Shown here piece by piece: positions 1 to 8,088 of a stretch of 64,000 bases of DNA (positions are counted from its first letter, which is position 1; every line of letters begins with the position of its first letter). The DNA lies in assembly GCF_029968095.1 (NCBI RefSeq), contig NZ_JASCIR010000022.1, forward strand, positions 40,498-104,497, in the 5' to 3' direction. The stretch is from Streptomyces solicavernae (GTDB taxonomy: Bacteria > Actinomycetota > Actinomycetes > Streptomycetales > Streptomycetaceae). The notes under the pieces were generated by a model that saw only the letters and a list, made by a program, of their open reading frames with translations, was not told where the DNA came from and searched no databases. A program made the position numbers and the translations under genes.

Positions 1-10
1 AGGAGGAGCC

Positions 11-211
11 ATGGCCGACAAGGGCGGCATGGACAAGGCAAAGGGAAAAGCGAAGGAAGTGGCCGGTAAGGTCACGGGAAATCGCGAGCAGCAGGTCGAG
101 GGCAAGGCGGAACAGGCCCGCGGCGAGGCGAAGAAGCTCCGCGGCAAGGCCCAGGAGCGCGCACGTGAGGCGCGCCGTTCCATGCCGGAGAAGCCCACCG
201 ACCCCATGTGA
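11..211 (+). CDS. CsbD family stress protein
   Basis: A 66-residue, highly charged, Lys/Glu/Ala/Gly-rich protein. It matches the CsbD family in length and in the repeated K-G-K-A pattern with a central GNREQQVEGKAEQ-like segment. CsbD proteins are small soluble general-stress proteins of unknown biochemistry. The start is well supported: AGGAGG lies at 1-6, four bases before the ATG. A GC-rich hairpin with a short T run follows the stop, so this looks like a short single-gene unit. It converges on the small membrane protein gene at 312-467. Family assignment is firm; function is not known. Confidence 0.9.
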   Translation: MADKGGMDKAKGKAKEVAGKVTGNREQQVEGKAEQARGEAKKLRGKAQERAREARRSMPEKPTDPM

Positions 212-236
212 TTCCGCCATGTGATTCCGCGGCAGG

Positions 237-292
237 AGCCCGGCGCACCGCACCCCGCTGATCGATCACGGGGAAATGTGCGCCGGGCTTTT
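237..292 (+). terminator. Hairpin terminator after the csbD-like gene
   Basis: Inverted 11-base arms (AGCCCGGCGCA at 237-247 and TGCGCCGGGCT at 279-289) are followed by further Ts at 290-292, 26 bases after the CsbD stop. The loop holds a second CCCCG/CGGGG pairing. It can also serve the converging gene on the other strand. Confidence 0.6.
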
Positions 293-311
293 GCCGGTAG
301 TGCCCGGTTTT

Positions 312-467
312 TTACCAGTAGTGCCGACGCCCGGCCACCGCGTGCCCCAGCGAGCCGAGGAGCCACAGCACCGCGCCGATGACGACCAGAACCGCGCCGA
401 TGGTCGTGAGAATGGAAATTCCGGCGACCAGACCGATGGCCAGGAGAATCAGTCCGAGGACAATCAT
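312..467 (-). CDS. Small two-helix membrane protein (DUF6131-like)
   Basis: A 51-residue hydrophobic protein. Residues about 1-20 and 24-42 form two membrane helices, followed by a short basic tail ending RRHYW. This matches the small actinobacterial DUF6131 type. The frame is open further upstream, but the ATG at 467 is preceded by GTGGAGG at good spacing, whereas the upstream extension is charged and unlike the family. Function unknown. It converges with the CsbD gene and shares the intervening hairpin. Confidence 0.7.
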   Translation of the reverse strand: MIVLGLILLAIGLVAGISILTTIGAVLVVIGAVLWLLGSLGHAVAGRRHYW

Positions 468-584
468 GTCTGCCTCCACTTCTCGCTCCAGTTCTCGCCC
501 CGCTTCTTGCATTTCTTGCACAAGCGAAGTTCCCGGATTAACTGCTTTCATGCACTCACGGAGGCGCGGCAGGGCTTCGGTCCC

Positions 585-655
585 GTAGAAGCCGTAGAAG
601 CCGGAGAAGCCGTAGAAGCCGGAGAAGCCAGAGAGCCGGAGAAGCCAGAGAAGCC
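585..655. repeat. 9-bp tandem repeat, about 8 units
   Basis: Units of GTAGAAGCC, GGAGAAGCC or AGAGAAGCC run head to tail, with one 8-base unit at 630-637. The array lies in the leader just before the LigD-polymerase gene. It could be read as E-A/K-P repeats, but no credible gene spans it. Confidence 0.85.
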
Positions 656-700
656 ACGAGGAGAGCTGAGACGTGGACGGGGAGCTGAGGCGGTGAGGTC

Positions 701-1612
701 GTGAGTGGCAGGCGTGTCGTGCGGGCCGGGCGACGGTCGGTCGAGGTGAGGCGGGCCGGGAAGGAGCTGTTTCCGCAGGACGCGATCACGAAGGCCGACC
801 TCGTCGCGCACTACCGTCGCGTGGCGCCGCGGATGCTGCCCGAACTGCGCGGCAGGCCACTGATGCTGGAGCGGATGCCGGACGGGATCGAGGATGAGGG
901 CTTCTACCAGAAGGAAGCCTCCGACTACTTCCCCGAGTGGGTGCGGCGCGTCCGGGTGCCCAAGGAGGGCGGCGAAGTCACGCACGTGGTCTGCGACGAC
1001 ACCGCGACCCTGGTCTACCTCGCGAGCCAGGCGTGCATCACCCCGCACCGCTGGCTGAGCCGCGCGGACCGGCCCCGCTGCCCCGACCGCCTTGTCTTCG
1101 ACCTCGACCCCCCGGACGACGACTTCGAACCGGTCCGCAGGGCGGCCCACCTCCTGCACGACGTACTGGAAGAGCTGGACATCCCCTCGGGCCTGATGAC
1201 CACGGGCTCCCGCGGCCTGCACGTCCTCGTACCGCTGAACCGGCGGGACGACGCCGACGACGTGCTCGCCTTCGCCCGCGACACCGCGGAAGTGCTGGCA
1301 GCACGGCATCCGCAGGAGCTCACCACCCAGACCCGCAAGGCCGCCCGCCGCGGACGCCTGTACCTGGACGTCACCCGCAACGGCTACGCCCAGACCGCCG
1401 TCGCCCCCTTCGCCGTACGCGCCAGACCCGGCGCCCCGGTCGCCGTCCCGCTGGCCTGGGACGAGCTGGACGCCCCGGACCTCACCGCCCGGCGCTGGAC
1501 CCTGACCGACCTCGGCGACCGTCTCGACGGCAACCCGTGGACAGGACTCGCACGTCGAGCCCGCTCAGTCCCGCCCATGGCCCGACGCCTGCGCAGACTC
1601 ACGGAGCGGTGA
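701..1612 (+). CDS. LigD-type NHEJ polymerase domain protein
   Basis: A 303-residue stand-alone LigD polymerase (PolDom, archaeo-eukaryotic primase fold). These enzymes add ribo- or deoxyribonucleotides at Ku-bound DNA ends in bacterial non-homologous end joining. Visible hallmarks are the N-terminal EVRRAGKELFP segment, LERMPDGI, the F-DLDPP metal-binding motif near residues 130-135, and TGSRGLHVLVPL (His of the active site). No ligase or nuclease domain is attached, and no Ku gene is nearby. The start is GTG at 701 with GAGG-type sites at 687-690 and 695-698; the 9-bp repeat lies upstream. The last codons run into a 7-bp tandem repeat. Family assignment is secure. Confidence 0.9.
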   Translation: MSGRRVVRAGRRSVEVRRAGKELFPQDAITKADLVAHYRRVAPRMLPELRGRPLMLERMPDGIEDEGFYQKEASDYFPEWVRRVRVPKEGGEVTHVVCDDTATLVYLASQACITPHRWLSRADRPRCPDRLVFDLDPPDDDFEPVRRAAHLLHDVLEELDIPSGLMTTGSRGLHVLVPLNRRDDADDVLAFARDTAEVLAARHPQELTTQTRKAARRGRLYLDVTRNGYAQTAVAPFAVRARPGAPVAVPLAWDELDAPDLTARRWTLTDLGDRLDGNPWTGLARRARSVPPMARRLRRLTER

Positions 1613-1666
1613 GCGGTGAGCGGTGAGCGGTGAGCGGTGAGCGGTGAGCGGTGAGGGGTGAGGGGT
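1604..1666. repeat. 7-bp tandem repeat, 9 units, over the ligD-like stop codon
   Basis: Seven perfect GAGCGGT units (1604-1652) are followed by two GAGGGGT units. The stop codon of the polymerase gene (1610-1612) lies inside the array. Because 7 is not a multiple of 3, the array contains TGA in more than one frame. Confidence 0.9.
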
Positions 1667-1762
1667 GAACCTCGTCGACCATGAGGGCGAGGGCAAGGGC
1701 GATGTCAGTAGCCTCAAGTAGCCTTCCCGGCACTTGCCCACCACCCGGAAGGATCCAGCGAG

Positions 1763-3256
1763 TTGACCGGCATGGCCACGTTCCCCCTGCCCTTCACCAC
1801 TGCCCACGCGATGCCGATGGCGCCGCCCAGGACCCGGCGGGAACTGGAGATGATCCAGTGCAGCGCCCACATACGCTCGAAGCCGGACTGGTTCGCCAAG
1901 ATGCAGGACTCCGGCATCGTCGCCAACTGGACGCGGGAAGCCGCCGACCAGGGCATGACCGAGGCACAGATTCGCTACGTACTCGCCGAACTCGCGCACT
2001 ACGCCGAGCTGCGCGACGCACGTACGGGCATCGAGGTGTCCGCCGTCGACGGCGTGTGGCAGTCGGACGCCCTGGTCGACGACGAGCTCAAGTCCCGGCT
2101 GCGTGCGGCGGTCCGGGTCCTGGAAGACGTCCCCGAAGCGGAGAAGGACTGGCACCCGGGATCCGACGGGCAGGTACTGGACCTGGTCCACCCCTCCCTG
2201 TTCTGCAACGTCCGCGAGGTGAGCGGCGGACCCGAGCACGCGTGGAAGAGCCCGGCGGACAAGCACTGGACGAAGTACCAGTTCTCGGAGAAGTTCCAGT
2301 GGCTGCCCACCGACGTCCAGGTCGGCGCCGACGGCGACGTCTGCTTCCTCTCGTACGTCAACAACGTCCACCCCGTGCACCACCGCGAACTCGCCGCTGT
2401 ACTGCCGGACTTGCTCGGCCGCATGCTCCCGCTTCTCGAAAACGTCCTCACGGACCTGCGCCACCCACGGCCCCTGCGCATCGAGGCGGACCCGTTTTCC
2501 TGGTACGACGGCAGCGAACCGGTCGAGCCCGACAGCGACGACGAAGACGCGTACGCCGCCTATGAGGAAGCCATGGACGGCTGGTGGGAGAACCGCCGCC
2601 CGGTCGTCCCGGACGCCCCGGAGTTCATCGCTCCCCCGGCACCCGACGCGACCGCCCGGGCCGACCTGCGCGGCCGGCGCCTGCAGGTCATAGCGAAGCT
2701 CGCCACCATCCGGCTCACCCCGGACAAGCCCGAGTACGCCGGCGGCTCCTGGCACGTCGAGGGCATGCTGAACGAGCGGATCGTCTCGACCGCCATCCAC
2801 TACTGGGACAGCGAGAACATCACCGACAGCCGGCTGAGCTTCCGCGCCGCGCTCGACGACCCGGATTACGAGCAGAGCGACGACGCCGGCGTGAGCGAGG
2901 TCTACGGCCTGGACGACGAGGACCCGCTGAACCAGGTCCTCGGTTCGGCGTCGACGCCGGAGGGCCGCTGCCTGGCGTTCCCGAACATCCTGCAGCACCG
3001 CGTCGGCTCGTTCCGCCTCGCCGACCCCACCCGGCCGGGACACCGCAAGATCCTCGCGTTCTTCCTGGTCGACCCGGATCAGCAGATCGTCTCGACCTCC
3101 GACATTCCGCCGCAGCAACCCTGGGCCGAGACCTCGACCATGACCCTGGAGCAGGCCAAGGGCCACCGCGAACAGCTCATGCACGAACGCAAGTTCTTCG
3201 TCGACGAACACAACGAGGAGCTCTACGAGCGAGAGTTCTCCCTCTGCGAACACTGA
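1763..3256 (+). CDS. DUF4246 domain protein, putative Fe(II)/2OG-type fold
   Basis: A 497-residue protein of the DUF4246 family, known mostly from fungi and some Streptomyces. Family hallmarks are WHVEGMLNE near residues 330-337, followed by SENITDS, and then the late QHRV and PGHRKI segments (about 411-431). The spacing of the HxE pair and the later His/Arg resembles a double-stranded beta-helix dioxygenase metal site. That reading is inference; the substrate is unknown. The TTG at 1763 is favoured because GGAAGG at 1747-1752 is well spaced from it. ATG at 1772 is an alternative, three codons in. The gene is followed by the promoter region of urease operon 1, but nothing links it functionally to urease. 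Confidence 0.8.
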   Translation: MTGMATFPLPFTTAHAMPMAPPRTRRELEMIQCSAHIRSKPDWFAKMQDSGIVANWTREAADQGMTEAQIRYVLAELAHYAELRDARTGIEVSAVDGVWQSDALVDDELKSRLRAAVRVLEDVPEAEKDWHPGSDGQVLDLVHPSLFCNVREVSGGPEHAWKSPADKHWTKYQFSEKFQWLPTDVQVGADGDVCFLSYVNNVHPVHHRELAAVLPDLLGRMLPLLENVLTDLRHPRPLRIEADPFSWYDGSEPVEPDSDDEDAYAAYEEAMDGWWENRRPVVPDAPEFIAPPAPDATARADLRGRRLQVIAKLATIRLTPDKPEYAGGSWHVEGMLNERIVSTAIHYWDSENITDSRLSFRAALDDPDYEQSDDAGVSEVYGLDDEDPLNQVLGSASTPEGRCLAFPNILQHRVGSFRLADPTRPGHRKILAFFLVDPDQQIVSTSDIPPQQPWAETSTMTLEQAKGHREQLMHERKFFVDEHNEELYEREFSLCEH

Positions 3257-3263
3257 GTCGCAA

Positions 3264-3279
3264 GGTAAAAATTTTTGCC
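3264..3279. promoter_or_regulatory. AT-rich palindrome ahead of urease operon 1
   Basis: GGTAAAAATTTTTGCC is a 16-bp inverted repeat with one mismatched pair. Ten consecutive A/T bases are striking in such GC-rich DNA. It lies just after the DUF4246 stop and 160 bp before ureA. It could be an operator, a UP-like element or part of a terminator; no regulator is identified. Confidence 0.4.
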
Positions 3280-3341
3280 CTGTTTGCCCGTATATGGAGG
3301 GCGATAAGGGTAGAAAAGGACTTATCAAGGCGCGGAGCGAG

Positions 3342-3370
3342 TTGCCACGACGGCGTCGGGAGGCTTATAA
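3342..3370 (+). promoter_or_regulatory. Vegetative-type promoter of urease operon 1
   Basis: TTGCCA at 3342-3347 and TTATAA at 3365-3370 are separated by 17 bp, close to a housekeeping consensus. The -10 sits inside a perfect CTTATAAG palindrome (3364-3371). An inverted pair GATAAG (3303-3308) and CTTATC (3321-3326) lies upstream. The shared ATAAG core suggests a repressor could occlude the promoter (inference). The predicted leader to ureA is about 54 nt. Confidence 0.5.
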
Positions 3371-3430
3371 GAAGAGCGTGAGTGAAGTAATTCCGGGAAT
3401 TCCGGTGACGACCTCCCCCGGAGGTTCCCC

Positions 3431-3733
3431 ATGTTTCTGACTCCGTCCGACACGGAAAAGCTGCTTTTGAATGTCGCCGGGATGGTGGCTCGTGACCGGC
3501 GGGCGCGCGGCGTGCGACTCAATTACCCGGAGGCCGTCGCGCTGCTCGCCTGCTGGGCGCTGGAACGGGCCCGCGAGGGTGCCCGCGTCAGCGACCTGAT
3601 GGCCGAGGGGCGACAGGTCCTCACCCGTGCTGACGTGCTCGAAGGCATCCCGGAGATGCTGCATGACGTCCAGGTCGAGGCGACCTTCCCCGATGGGCGC
3701 AAGCTCGTCACGATCACCTCGCCGATCCCGTGA
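3431..3733 (+). CDS. ureA: Urease gamma subunit, operon 1
   Basis: A 100-residue protein of the exact usual UreA length, with the family segments TPSDTEKLLL, RGVRLNYPEAVALL, VLEGIPEMLHDVQVEATFPDG and a C-terminal TSPI. Gamma is the smallest structural subunit of the (UreA-UreB-UreC)3 nickel urease that hydrolyses urea to ammonia and carbamate in the cytosol. GGAGG at 3420-3424 sits six bases before the ATG. It is the first gene of ureABCFGD; the ureB start overlaps its stop by four bases (GTGA), so the subunits are translationally coupled. Confidence 0.97.
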   Translation: MFLTPSDTEKLLLNVAGMVARDRRARGVRLNYPEAVALLACWALERAREGARVSDLMAEGRQVLTRADVLEGIPEMLHDVQVEATFPDGRKLVTITSPIP

Positions 3734-4050
3734 TCCCCGGTGAGATCCGGACCGGGTCCGGCGTACTCAAAATAAATGACACCCGCACTCAACTTCATGT
3801 GACCGTGGTGAACGAGGGCGACCGCCCCATTCAGATCGGTTCCCATCTGCATTTCCCCGACGCAAATCCCGCACTTTCCTTCGACCGATCCCTTGCCGAA
3901 GGTTTCCGGCTCGATATTCCCTCCGGAACGTCCCTGCGTTTTGAACCCGGAGTCGGTGCCGAGGTCAGCCTCGTCGAACTGGGCGGCCGTCGGGCGGTGC
4001 CCGGCATCGTCGTGCCCGGCACCCGGACCGCACGAACGGACAACAGGTGA
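3730..4050 (+). CDS. ureB: Urease beta subunit, operon 1
   Basis: A 106-residue UreB with the family pattern IPGEI near the N terminus, VVNEGDRPIQIGSH-HF, and SLRFEPG. It has no extension, unlike the copy in operon 2. Beta packs against UreC and helps hold the active-site flap. It starts at GTG 3730 overlapping the ureA stop, and ends one base before ureC begins. Several internal codons are A/T-ending (around 3760-3910), so this gene and the operon leader are somewhat less GC-rich than the following genes. Confidence 0.96.
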   Translation: MIPGEIRTGSGVLKINDTRTQLHVTVVNEGDRPIQIGSHLHFPDANPALSFDRSLAEGFRLDIPSGTSLRFEPGVGAEVSLVELGGRRAVPGIVVPGTRTARTDNR

Positions 4051-4051
4051 C

Positions 4052-5773
4052 ATGGCACAACTGACCCGAGCCGGCTACGCCTCGCTCTACGGACCCACCA
4101 CCGGCGACCGCGTCCGCCTCGCCGACACCGGCCTCTGGATCGAGGTCGAGGAAGACCGCTGCTTCGGCGGCGACGAGGCCGTGTTCGGCGGCGGCAAGTC
4201 CCTCCGCGAATCCATGGGCCAGGCCACCACCTCGCGCGCCGGCGGCGCCCTCGACCTCGTCATCACCAATGTCGTCGTCCTCGACCACTGGGGCGTCGTC
4301 AAGACGGACGTCGGCGTCCGGGCGGGCCGGATCGTGGCCCTCGGCCGCTCCGGCAACCCCGACATCAGCGACGGCGTCCACCCTGACCTGGTGATCGGCC
4401 CCGGCACCGACGTGGTCTCCGGCGAGGGCCGCATCCTCACCGCAGGAGCCGTCGACACCCACGTCCACTTCCTGATGCCCGAGACCCTGCACGAGGCGCT
4501 CGCCACCGGCACCACTACCGTCATCGGCGGCGGCACCGGCGCCACCGAGGGATCGAAGGCCACCACGGTCACCCCAGGCGCCTGGAACCTCGCGATGATG
4601 CACCGCTCCCTGGACCGCGTACCGCTCAACATCATGCTGTTCGCCAAGGGTTCGACCGTCGGCGAGGAGGCCCTGCGCGAAGCGGCGCTCGGCGGCGCCG
4701 GAGGCTACAAGGTCCACGAGGACTGGGGCGCCACCCCCGCCGCCATCGACGCCGCACTGAAGGCGGCCGACGCCCACGGTCTGCAGGTCGCCCTGCACGC
4801 CGACAGCCTCAACGAGGTCGGCTACGTCGAAGGAACCCTCGACGCCATCGCCGGACGCGGCATCCACGTGTTCCACGCGGAAGGCGCCGGAGGAGGCCAC
4901 GCGCCCGACATCATCACCGTCGCCTCCCACCCCAACATCCTCCCGGCGTCCACCAATCCGACCCTCCCGCACACCGTGAACACCGTCGCCGAGCACCTGG
5001 ACATGCTGATGGTGTGCCACCACCTCAACCCGCGCGTCCCCGAGGACCTCGCCTTCGCGGAGTCCCGCATCCGCGCCACCACCATCGCCGCCGAAGACGT
5101 CCTGCACGACATCGGAGCCCTGTCCATCACCTCCTCCGACGCCCAGGCCATGGGACGCATCGGTGAGGTCATCTGCCGCACCTGGCAGGTCGCCCACACC
5201 ATGAAGCAGCGCTTCGGCGACCGCCACAGCGACCTGCCCGCCGACAAGGCCCTGCCCGCCGACAACGAGCGCGCCCGCCGCTACGTCGCCAAGTACACGA
5301 TCTGCCCCGCCGTCGCCCACGGCATCGACCACGTCGTCGGCTCCGTCGAACCCGGCAAACTCGCCGACCTCGTGCTGTGGGACCCGGCCTTCTTCGGCAT
5401 CCGCCCCGCAGCCGTACTCAAGGGCGGCATGGTGGTGTACGCGCCCCTCGGCGACGCCAACGCCGCCATCCCCACCACCCAGCCCGTGCTGCTCCGCCCC
5501 ACCGCCGCGGCCGGCGCCGCCCCGCACCTCTCGGTCAGCTTCGTCGCCCCGGCGGCCCTGGAGCACGGCCTCGCCGAACAGCTGTGCCTGGAACGGGAGT
5601 TGGTCGCGGTGCGGCCCACCCGCCACCTCACCAAGGCCGACCTGCCGAACAACACGGCGCTCCCCGACATCGATGTCGACCCGGAGACCTTCGCCATCCG
5701 GATCGACGGAGAGCTCGTCGAGCCCGCCCCGGCCGCCGAACTGCCGCTCGCCCAGCGGTACTCCCTGTTCTGA
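4052..5773 (+). CDS. ureC: Urease alpha (catalytic) subunit, operon 1
   Basis: A 573-residue catalytic subunit. Nickel ligands and catalytic residues are visible: HVH at 137-139 in VDTHVHF, the lysine to be carbamylated at K220 with H222 in YKVHEDWG, and the mobile-flap C322-H323-H324 in MVCHHLNP. The N-terminal YGPTTGDRVRLADT is standard. The ATG at 4052 gives a family-length protein even though the frame is open from 3893. It is coupled on both sides: one base after the ureB stop, and its stop overlaps the ureF ATG by one base. With the intact flap cysteine it is the more canonical of the two UreC copies here. Confidence 0.97.
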   Translation: MAQLTRAGYASLYGPTTGDRVRLADTGLWIEVEEDRCFGGDEAVFGGGKSLRESMGQATTSRAGGALDLVITNVVVLDHWGVVKTDVGVRAGRIVALGRSGNPDISDGVHPDLVIGPGTDVVSGEGRILTAGAVDTHVHFLMPETLHEALATGTTTVIGGGTGATEGSKATTVTPGAWNLAMMHRSLDRVPLNIMLFAKGSTVGEEALREAALGGAGGYKVHEDWGATPAAIDAALKAADAHGLQVALHADSLNEVGYVEGTLDAIAGRGIHVFHAEGAGGGHAPDIITVASHPNILPASTNPTLPHTVNTVAEHLDMLMVCHHLNPRVPEDLAFAESRIRATTIAAEDVLHDIGALSITSSDAQAMGRIGEVICRTWQVAHTMKQRFGDRHSDLPADKALPADNERARRYVAKYTICPAVAHGIDHVVGSVEPGKLADLVLWDPAFFGIRPAAVLKGGMVVYAPLGDANAAIPTTQPVLLRPTAAAGAAPHLSVSFVAPAALEHGLAEQLCLERELVAVRPTRHLTKADLPNNTALPDIDVDPETFAIRIDGELVEPAPAAELPLAQRYSLF

Positions 5774-6438
5774 TGCCGGGCCTGGCACCCCTCCTGCTCG
5801 GCGACGGCCGGCTCCCGGTCGGCGCGTACACCTACAGCGCCGGACTCGAACCGGCCGTCGCGGCAGGGCTCACCCGCGACCGTATTCCCGCACTGCTGCG
5901 GGCACGGCTGCGCACCGCGGCCGTCACCGAGGCGGCCGCAGCCGTCCTCGCCCTGCGGGCCGCCGGACAGGACCTGGTGGACTACGGTCCCGTACAACGG
6001 GCCCTGGCCGCCCGCACTCCCGCAGCGCCCCTGCGCGAGGCGTCGGCGGCACTCGGCCGCGGAGTGCACCGCCTCGCTCGCCGGCTGGCCCCGGACCGTC
6101 CGGCGGTCACCGCCCTGTCCGCGGTCCGGCCCCGCCCCCTGCGGCCGGTGACGCTCGGCGCCCTCGGAGCCGTCCTGAACGTGTCCGAGGAAGACCTGGC
6201 GCACGCGGTCGTCTACGACGAACTGCAGACCATCACCTCGGCGGCGCTCAAGCTGCTGCCCGGCGACCCCCTCGACACGGTCGCCTGGGTCCTCGCCGCC
6301 GAGCCGGACGCCACGGCCGCGGCGCACGAGGCCCTCGCCGTACGGACCCCGGCCGAACTGCCCGCCCGTACAGCCCCGCTCACCGAAGAGTGGGCGCTCC
6401 AGCACGCACGACGAGAACGGAGACTCTTCCTTGCCTGA
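5773..6438 (+). CDS. ureF: Urease accessory protein UreF, operon 1
   Basis: A 221-residue UreF, an all-helical chaperone that bridges UreD and UreG during nickel loading and acts on the GTPase cycle. Recognisable segments are LLLGDGRLPVGAYTYSAGLE at the N terminus and a C-terminal R-LF (RRERRLFLA). It is shorter than the operon 2 copy, mainly at the N terminus. The start ATG shares its A with the ureC stop. It is followed by ureG, whose TTG start overlaps the ureF stop by eight bases. Confidence 0.93.
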   Translation: MPGLAPLLLGDGRLPVGAYTYSAGLEPAVAAGLTRDRIPALLRARLRTAAVTEAAAAVLALRAAGQDLVDYGPVQRALAARTPAAPLREASAALGRGVHRLARRLAPDRPAVTALSAVRPRPLRPVTLGALGAVLNVSEEDLAHAVVYDELQTITSAALKLLPGDPLDTVAWVLAAEPDATAAAHEALAVRTPAELPARTAPLTEEWALQHARRERRLFLA

Positions 6439-7225
6439 CCAGCAGCAGCCCACCCAGCAGCCACCCACCCAGCAGCAGCCCAACCAGCAGCAGCCCGGCG
6501 ACCACCACGACCGGCCGACCGGCACCCCGCGCGCCCTCCGGCTCGGGGTGGCGGGCCCGGTCGGCACCGGAAAGAGCTCGATCCTCGCCACCCTGTGCCG
6601 TGAGCTGGCCGGTGAACTCGCCATGGCCGTGGTCACCAACGACATCTACACCGACGAGGACGCCCGCTTCCTCCGCTCGGCCGGCGTACTGCCCACGGAA
6701 CGCATCCGGGCGGTGGAGACCGGCGCCTGCCCGCACACCGCGATCCGTGACGACGTCAGCGCCAACCTCGACGCCGTCGAGGACCTGGAGGAGGCGTACG
6801 GGCCACTCGACCTGGTGCTCGTCGAGAGCGGCGGCGACAACCTCACCGCCACCTTCAGCCCGGCGCTCGCCGACGCCCAGCTGTTCTGCATCGACGTGGC
6901 GGGCGGCGGCGACGTGGCGCGCAAGGGCGGCCCCGGCATCACCGGCGCCGACCTGCTGATCGTCAACAAGACCGACCTGGCGCCGTACGTCGAGGTCGAC
7001 GTGGCCGCCATGGTCGCCGACGCCCGGAGCGCCCGCGGCGGTCTGCCGGTCCTCGCGCTCTCCAGGAAGGACCCCGGGTCGGTCGCCGAGCTCGCCGACT
7101 GGGTGCGGTCGGTGCTCGCCCGCCACCGCGACGGCACCCACATCCCCAGCGACCCGGGACCGATGGCACCCCACAGTCACGCCCCCAGTCACGCGCACAG
7201 CCACGCCCACAGCCACGACTCGTGA
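6431..7225 (+). CDS. ureG: Urease GTPase UreG, operon 1, with His-rich tail
   Basis: A 264-residue SIMIBI-class GTPase that delivers nickel to apo-urease. The P-loop GPVGTGKS is at 42-49, the metal-binding C100-P101-H102 in GACPHTAIRDD, and the guanine-specificity NKTD at 179-182. Two additions are unusual. The N terminus (about 1-30) is Gln/Pro-rich, and the C terminus (247-264) has seven His alternating with Ser/Ala, resembling the metal-storage tails of UreE. No ureE gene exists in either operon, so this tail may take over nickel buffering (inference). The start is TTG at 6431, overlapping ureF. Confidence 0.93.
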   Translation: MPDQQQPTQQPPTQQQPNQQQPGDHHDRPTGTPRALRLGVAGPVGTGKSSILATLCRELAGELAMAVVTNDIYTDEDARFLRSAGVLPTERIRAVETGACPHTAIRDDVSANLDAVEDLEEAYGPLDLVLVESGGDNLTATFSPALADAQLFCIDVAGGGDVARKGGPGITGADLLIVNKTDLAPYVEVDVAAMVADARSARGGLPVLALSRKDPGSVAELADWVRSVLARHRDGTHIPSDPGPMAPHSHAPSHAHSHAHSHDS

Positions 7226-8088
7226 CCCGGCACCCGAAGGCCGGCGCCGAGCCGGCCGACCCCACGGTCGTCACCGTGGAGCGCGCCCGCAACGGCAGCA
7301 CCCTCGTCCGCGAACTGCGCCCCGGCGCCTTCCTCGCCCCCCGCCCCCTGCTCCCGGCCCCCGACCGCGTACGGATCGCCCTGGTCGGCACCCGGGCCGG
7401 GCTGCTCGCCGGCGACGATCTGGTGCTGCACATCTCGGTCGGCCCCGGGGCCCGCCTGGAGCTGGTGGAACCGTCCGGCCTGGTCGCCTACGACCACCGC
7501 GGCGGCACCTCCCGGTGGCGGGCCCGCGTCGACATCGCCGCGTACGGTGAACTGCACTGGGACGCCCGCCCGTTCGTGGTCTGCGACGGCGCCCGGGTGA
7601 CACGGTCGATGGACGTCTCCCTGGCCGCCGGAGCGCGGATGCTGTGGCGGGACACCCTGGTCCTGGGACGCTCCGGCGAGCGAGGCGGCAGCGTCCGGGC
7701 AACCACCCGCGCCGCCTACGACGGTCACGACCTGCTGGTCGAGGACCTGGACCTGACGGACCCGGACGTACGCGAACTCCCCGGCGTCCTGGGGCCCCAC
7801 CGCGTGATCGGTGCGGTCACCGCCCTCGGCTTCCGCCCGCAGGGCCCGCACCACCCGTACCGCATGGAGCTGGCGGGTCCTGCGGCACAGGTACGGCTCC
7901 TGGACACGGTGGCCCCGGAGATCGACGCGGAACTGGCCGCGGTCTGGGAGAACTGGCAGGCGGGGGTGTCGGGTGCGGGGTCGCCCGCCCCGGCTACCGG
8001 GCCGGCGCCGCCGCCGTCTGCTCCAGCTCCGCGGCACCGTCGTCCAGCCGGCGGCGAAGGCCGATCGCGTCCTCGGCCAGGGCCGTGA
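7222..8088 (+). CDS. ureD: Urease accessory protein UreD, operon 1
   Basis: A 288-residue UreD (UreH), the scaffold that binds apo-urease and channels nickel from UreG via UreF. Family features include PRPLLPAPDRVRIALVGT near the N terminus, AGDDL, GARLELVEPSG, ARMLWRDTLVLGR and a late GPHRVIGAVTALG. GTG at 7222 overlaps the ureG stop. The conserved fold ends near residue 255 (IDAELAAVWENWQ); the last ~35 residues are Pro/Ala/Arg-rich and are encoded opposite the 3' end of the second ureD, so they probably arose by read-through into antisense sequence. Confidence 0.9.
   Translation: MTRHPKAGAEPADPTVVTVERARNGSTLVRELRPGAFLAPRPLLPAPDRVRIALVGTRAGLLAGDDLVLHISVGPGARLELVEPSGLVAYDHRGGTSRWRARVDIAAYGELHWDARPFVVCDGARVTRSMDVSLAAGARMLWRDTLVLGRSGERGGSVRATTRAAYDGHDLLVEDLDLTDPDVRELPGVLGPHRVIGAVTALGFRPQGPHHPYRMELAGPAAQVRLLDTVAPEIDAELAAVWENWQAGVSGAGSPAPATGPAPPPSAPAPRHRRPAGGEGRSRPRPGP

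Noticed and set aside
585..655. Possible CRISPR-like array before the ligD-like gene
   Set aside because: Units are 9 bp with no spacers; it is a simple tandem repeat. No cas genes are in the window.
1565..3328. A 587-codon reverse-strand frame over the DUF4246 gene
   Set aside because: The forward strand has the DUF4246 motifs and a ribosome site; the reverse product is low-complexity Val/Gly/Asp-rich with no family pattern.
3965..5788. A 607-codon reverse-strand frame over ureC1
   Set aside because: Antisense shadow of a well-conserved urease subunit.
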